From positions 1 to 8,064 of the forward strand of contig JAMOOB010000327.1 of assembly GCA_027066265.1 (NCBI GenBank): a DNA stretch of 8,064 nucleotides. The letters run 5' to 3'. Positions 6,020-8,064 of the stretch are shown piece by piece; position 1 is the stretch's first letter; each line of letters opens with the position of its first letter. The notes beneath the pieces are model-generated. The model was not told the DNA's origin. It saw only the letters and a list, made by a program, of their open reading frames with translations, and did not search any database. The position numbers were made by a program, and so were the translations under genes. Source of the DNA: Desulfurococcales archaeon. Lineage in GTDB: Archaea > Thermoproteota > Thermoprotei_A > Sulfolobales > Ignisphaeraceae.

Positions 6020-7660
6020 TCAGCTCGTTGTAGCAACTACACGAAGCTCGAATCCTTCTATATCTATCCAGAACCTTCCTCCGCTAGCGAGCACGTTGCT
6101 GAAGTACTTTCGAAGTAGCTGCTCTACGTAGTTGGCTAGGTAGTTCGCCCATCCATCGAGTAGAATCGGTGTGTAGAGCTTTACGAGCGGGTAAGGCGAT
6201 GCGTTCGCTGTGGATAGCCTTGGCCCGCGAAGAACGTAGCAAGCGTAGCTACCGCTACGGATGAGGTTCTCGAGGCTTGGATCCGGTACGAGGTTGCTGT
6301 GCCTAGACCTCACGATCTCGACGATCTTCTCGACTAGCTGGTTATCCGGTTCATCGCTTGGATACGTATCTATCGGTTCGAGCCTGTACATACCTACGAA
6401 CTCGAGTACGGGTTCTCCCTCCACGATCCAGACCTTGATCACCGAAACGTTGCTTTGAGAACCGTTGACCCCGAGTACGTACTGTAGGTAGTCGCCTACC
6501 TCCGACGGAGGCATTGCTTGGTCGAGAACTACGTAGGTGTTGTTCACCTCGATCATCGCAGCCATGTGTAGGTAGTCGTGCAGTGATACCATGTACACGG
6601 GCTGCACATCGAAGCTTAGCAGTAGAGCTGTCGTAAGCACTGCAACATCTCTACAAACACCTTTGCCTAGCTCAACGGTTTCGAGAGGACTATACGTTCC
6701 TGGAAGACGTTTCGAAGCTTTCTCATCGTCGTAAACAACGTTGTTCGCTACCCACGTAGCTACGCTCCAAACGAGCTGACTCAACGTTGAGAAGCTACGG
6801 TTTCCGAACACTATGCTCCGCACCTCCCTCAGTACGGATTCATCGAAGTAGCATACCCTAGCGCTATTGAGATCCGATAGCTCGGTACTCCCATTGATCT
6901 CGTTGCAGTCAACGTACTTAGGATCCCCAAGAGTTTTGCAACCACCTAGAACACTGCTTCGATCGTCGAGAACGAGGGAGCATCGAAGCACGATACGACC
7001 AGTCCTAAGCCCGCTCCACAACTCAACGCTGTAGCTACCCGAAGGTATCGTGGATGCCATGCGGCTAAGGTTCAGAACTATTACGCTGAAGTTCTTCGAG
7101 AAGTAAGCTCTGTCTACGGTACCTAGCTTCGGAACGTATACATCGGTAACGATATCGTACGTACTTCCATTGCTAGACACGAACCTTACGTACCTCGCAA
7201 CACCCTTGCTGTAGAGCACGAGAATGTTGTCCTTCAGCATCGCTCCGCTCACGTTCTTCAGCTCCTCGAAGAACTTCGCTAGGTAATCGACATCCTCGTT
7301 AATCGCTGCGTATACGAGGTTCGTGCTAGGAACCGTGGTTACGGTTTTCGTAACCGCGTTCACGATCGTTACGGTCTTGGTCACGGTCTTCGTAACCGTC
7401 GTCGTTCTACTCACTACCTTGGTTTCGCGAACCGTTGTTGTAGTAGTGAAGGTGGTGGTGTACGTACGCGTAGCACCAACGTTGACGATTCTCGTAACGG
7501 TGGTCTCGAGGCTCCGCATCTTCGTTACCGTCGTGGTGAACGCGTAGCTCTTCGTGATCGTAACCGTTGTAGGAGAACTCAACGCGAATCCTAGGGCTAG
7601 AAACGCTACGAATACGAGTAACGATGATAGGATCGCTAGCATAGCAGCGAAGCTACGCAT
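6020..7660 (-). CDS. Membrane-anchored extracellular transglutaminase-like protein
   Basis: This 546-residue protein has an N-terminal hydrophobic span (about 7-28) acting as signal or anchor, then a Thr/Val-rich stalk (31-110), a beta-rich middle region (about 115-290), and a transglutaminase-like core (about 290-395). The core shows the papain-like triad in family order: Cys336 in GKGVCRDVA, His365 in YLHMAAMI, and Asp380 in TYVVLDQ. Such domains in archaea are usually peptidases or crosslinking-type enzymes of the cell surface; the actual substrate is unknown. A further 150 residues follow the core. Many N-x-S/T sequons (for example at 136, 164, 190, 197, 256, 287, 373, 399 and 404) fit S-layer-side N-glycosylation. 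ATG 7660 has GGGGGATC just upstream, and a TATA-like element lies at 7693-7700. The gene is monocistronic in this window and lies between two C/D RNA candidates on the same strand. Confidence 0.88.
   Translation of the reverse strand: MRSFAAMLAILSSLLVFVAFLALGFALSSPTTVTITKSYAFTTTVTKMRSLETTVTRIVNVGATRTYTTTFTTTTTVRETKVVSRTTTVTKTVTKTVTIVNAVTKTVTTVPSTNLVYAAINEDVDYLAKFFEELKNVSGAMLKDNILVLYSKGVARYVRFVSSNGSTYDIVTDVYVPKLGTVDRAYFSKNFSVIVLNLSRMASTIPSGSYSVELWSGLRTGRIVLRCSLVLDDRSSVLGGCKTLGDPKYVDCNEINGSTELSDLNSARVCYFDESVLREVRSIVFGNRSFSTLSQLVWSVATWVANNVVYDDEKASKRLPGTYSPLETVELGKGVCRDVAVLTTALLLSFDVQPVYMVSLHDYLHMAAMIEVNNTYVVLDQAMPPSEVGDYLQYVLGVNGSQSNVSVIKVWIVEGEPVLEFVGMYRLEPIDTYPSDEPDNQLVEKIVEIVRSRHSNLVPDPSLENLIRSGSYACYVLRGPRLSTANASPYPLVKLYTPILLDGWANYLANYVEQLLRKYFSNVLASGGRFWIDIEGFELRVVATTS
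7331..7570 (-). repeat. Thr/Val-rich low-complexity stalk region
   Basis: Residues 31-110 of the transglutaminase-like protein consist mostly of Thr, Val, Lys and Arg in a TVT/TTT/VTK rhythm. At DNA level the units are imperfect variations on cgtaaccgt/gtcacggt, with few exact copies longer than ten bases. The segment between membrane anchor and folded domain looks like an extended, possibly O-glycosylated stalk lifting the enzyme through the surface layer. Confidence 0.8.
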
Positions 7661-7692
7661 CGATCCCCCAGCAATTCCTGGTCTAGCAACTA

Positions 7693-7700
7693 CAAATACT
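7693..7700 (-). promoter_or_regulatory. Probable TATA element of the transglutaminase-like gene
   Basis: On the minus strand this reads AGTATTTG, centred about 37 bases before ATG 7660. It predicts a start near 7671 and a leader of about 11 bases that includes GGGGGATC as ribosome binding site. The element is a moderate match only. Confidence 0.45.
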
Positions 7701-7722
7701 GTTCAGCAACACGAAGGCAGTG

Positions 7723-7779
7723 CATCAGTAAGGGGCGGGTTCTCGTCACCGATCGTCCGCCGCTCCCATGTCATCATCC
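7723..7779 (-). ncRNA. Box C/D guide RNA
   Basis: On the minus strand the boxes come in the right order and spacing: C box ATGATGA (7777-7771), 11-base guide catgggagcgg (7770-7760), D'-like CGGA (7759-7756), 6-base spacer, C'-like GTGACGA (7749-7743, one mismatch), 14-base guide (7742-7729), and D box CTGA (7728-7725). Flanking bases can form a six-pair terminal stem, GCGGTG (7784-7779) with CACTGC (7722-7717), with one G-U pair. A TATA box is centred 27 bases before the C box. By the fifth-base rule the D guide would methylate the fifth base, G, of target UAAGGGGCGGG, and the D' guide the U of CCGCUCCCAUG. I could not match these to an rRNA or tRNA from memory. The RNA lies immediately upstream of the transglutaminase-like promoter, on the same strand. 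Confidence 0.75.
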
Positions 7780-7799
7780 ACCGCAGATCCTCTCCACAG

Positions 7800-7808
7800 C
7801 CTTATAGC
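7800..7808 (-). promoter_or_regulatory. TATA box of the minus-strand C/D RNA
   Basis: The minus strand reads GCTATAAGG. Its centre (7804) is 27 bases from the C box at 7777, the same spacing as for the candidate RNA at 5902-5964. TATA elements are symmetric enough that a plus-strand use (CCTTATAGC) cannot be excluded; it would start near 7830, just before the hairpin element. Confidence 0.6.
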
Positions 7809-7837
7809 TCTCGGAGAGACTAGGTTTATCGAGATCC

Positions 7838-7893
7838 GGGCTCCGCTCAACACCGCCGTTCGGCGGTGGATGGGGCGGAGTCGGCTCCACCCC
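7838..7893. other. GC-rich pair of mutually exclusive hairpins, possible structured RNA
   Basis: Three stems are visible. CACCGCC (7851-7857) pairs with GGCGGTG (7862-7868) around a four-base loop. An outer stem GGCTCCGC (7839-7846) pairs with GCGGAGTC (7875-7882) and encloses the first. A third stem GGGGCGGAG (7872-7880) can pair with CTCCACCCC (7885-7893) around TCGG, with one mismatch. The outer and third stems both need the GGAG at 7877-7880, so only one can form. GGCTCC occurs twice (7839-7844 and 7883-7888) as the competing partner. The element lies between two oppositely oriented C/D RNA genes and carries no credible open frame. It might be a structured RNA, a leader-type switch or a transcription block; the strand is undecided. 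It does not match a tRNA or any RNA family I know. Confidence 0.6.
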
Positions 7894-7896
7894 TAG

Positions 7897-7904
7897 TTCA
7901 TAAC
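7897..7904 (+). promoter_or_regulatory. Weak TATA-like element for the plus-strand C/D RNA
   Basis: TTCATAAC is centred about 31 bases before the C box at 7932, giving a predicted start near 7927-7928 and a few leader bases before the box. The match to a TATA box is weak. Confidence 0.35.
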
Positions 7905-7929
7905 GTTGATGTGTTTCATAGCTACGTAT

Positions 7930-7982
7930 ACGTGATGATACTACCCGAGCCTGACTAATGATGAAGCCTGCATCGGCTGAGG
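7930..7982 (+). ncRNA. Box C/D guide RNA, canonical boxes
   Basis: All four boxes are perfect: C box GTGATGA (7932-7938), D' box CTGA (7951-7954), C' box ATGATGA (7958-7964) and D box CTGA (7977-7980). The two guides, tactacccgagc (7939-7950) and agcctgcatcgg (7965-7976), are both exactly 12 bases and the D'-C' spacer is 3 bases, the ideal symmetric archaeal arrangement for binding L7Ae, Nop5 and fibrillarin. By the fifth-base rule the D' guide directs 2'-O-methylation of the G at position five of GCUCGGGUAGUA, and the D guide of the U in CCGAUGCAGGCU. The targets should be rRNA or tRNA segments; I could not place them from memory. Neighbours are the hairpin element upstream and the promoter of the next gene downstream. 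A TTTT run at 8006-8009 may end its transcript. Confidence 0.9.
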
Positions 7983-7992
7983 ATAGCAGAGC

Positions 7993-7998
7993 TTATAT
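7993..7998 (+). promoter_or_regulatory. TATA box of the gene starting at 8035
   Basis: TTATAT, centred near 7995, predicts a transcription start near 8021, about 13 bases before ATG 8035. The leader then carries GGTG (8027-8030) four bases before the start codon. That start position would exclude the in-frame ATG at 8011. Confidence 0.55.
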
Positions 7999-8034
7999 CT
8001 ATACATTTTGATGAGTTTGCGAGCGTGGTGCTCT

Positions 8035-8064
8035 ATGAGTAAGCCGGAGGTACACAAAAGCAAG
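8035..8064 (+). CDS. Start of an unidentified gene, 3'-partial
   Basis: Ten codons (MSKPEVHKSK) run in frame to the edge of the window, preceded by GGTG and a TATA box at suitable distances. An in-frame ATG at 8011 would add eight residues (MSLRAWCS), but the predicted transcription start falls after it. The basic, hydrophilic beginning is too short to name a product. Confidence 0.55.
   Translation, partial: MSKPEVHKSK

Noticed and set aside
7323..7547. Open frame on the plus strand rich in Val and Thr
   Set aside because: It is the mirror of the Thr/Val-rich stalk of the minus-strand gene and has no ribosome binding site or promoter.
7554..7823. Plus-strand open frame reaching into the intergenic gap
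   Set aside because: It crosses the start and promoter of the transglutaminase-like gene and the minus-strand C/D RNA, with composition unlike a protein.
7820..7896. A tRNA gene in the GC-rich hairpin region
   Set aside because: The closing stem is only five pairs and no T-loop consensus or anticodon arm can be placed.
8008..8014. TTGATGA as a C box of a further C/D RNA
   Set aside because: No CTGA follows at a usable distance and it lies in the promoter-leader of the next gene.
1..8064. CRISPR array, insertion sequence or attachment site
   Set aside because: No regularly spaced identical repeats, no transposase or integrase frame and no tRNA-flanking repeat were seen.

Overview
The window reads as chromosomal DNA of a hyperthermophilic archaeon, most likely a Thermoproteota (crenarchaeal) lineage. 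Evidence: TATA-box promoters about 25-30 bases upstream of short leaders, GGTG-type ribosome binding sites, GTG and TTG starts, tightly packed genes with overlapping ends, box C/D guide RNA genes, and a Thr/Val-rich surface protein of the type common in crenarchaea. I cannot name the genus.

Layout. (1) 1-1542: the 3' part of a hydrophobic permease-like gene, then an ABC ATPase two bases after its stop; together an ABC-2-type transporter. This block is clearly more AT-rich than what follows. (2) 1539-2627, minus strand: a two-domain protein of unknown function with a proline-rich linker. It is divergent from (3) 2714-3376, a 3-hexulose-6-phosphate synthase that starts at TTG. The two share one TATA element. 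(4) 3339-3806, minus strand: a small ASCH/PUA-like protein whose 3' end overlaps the synthase gene and which shares a second divergent TATA element with (5) 3884-5899, a three-gene operon: a small gamma/delta-like subunit, the beta subunit of a sodium-pumping decarboxylase, and a MIP18/DUF59 iron-sulfur assembly-type protein. (6) 5900-6019: a gap holding a candidate minus-strand C/D box RNA. (7) 6020-7660, minus strand: a membrane-anchored, externally facing transglutaminase-like protein with a long Thr/Val-rich stalk. (8) 7661-8034, 374 bases without a protein gene: the promoter of the transglutaminase-like gene, a minus-strand C/D box RNA with its own TATA box, a GC-rich pair of mutually exclusive hairpins, a plus-strand C/D box RNA with perfect boxes, and the promoter of the next gene, of which only the first 10 codons (8035-8064) are visible.

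How the parts work together: the strongest functional unit is the decarboxylase-type sodium pump operon. Its catalytic/biotin subunits are not here and must be elsewhere if the pump is complete. The hexulose-phosphate synthase would serve pentose phosphate supply (reverse RuMP route), with its isomerase partner not in the window. The most notable non-protein content is three C/D box RNA candidates, two of them flanking the transglutaminase-like gene. Both minus-strand ones have a TATA box centred about 27 bases before the C box.
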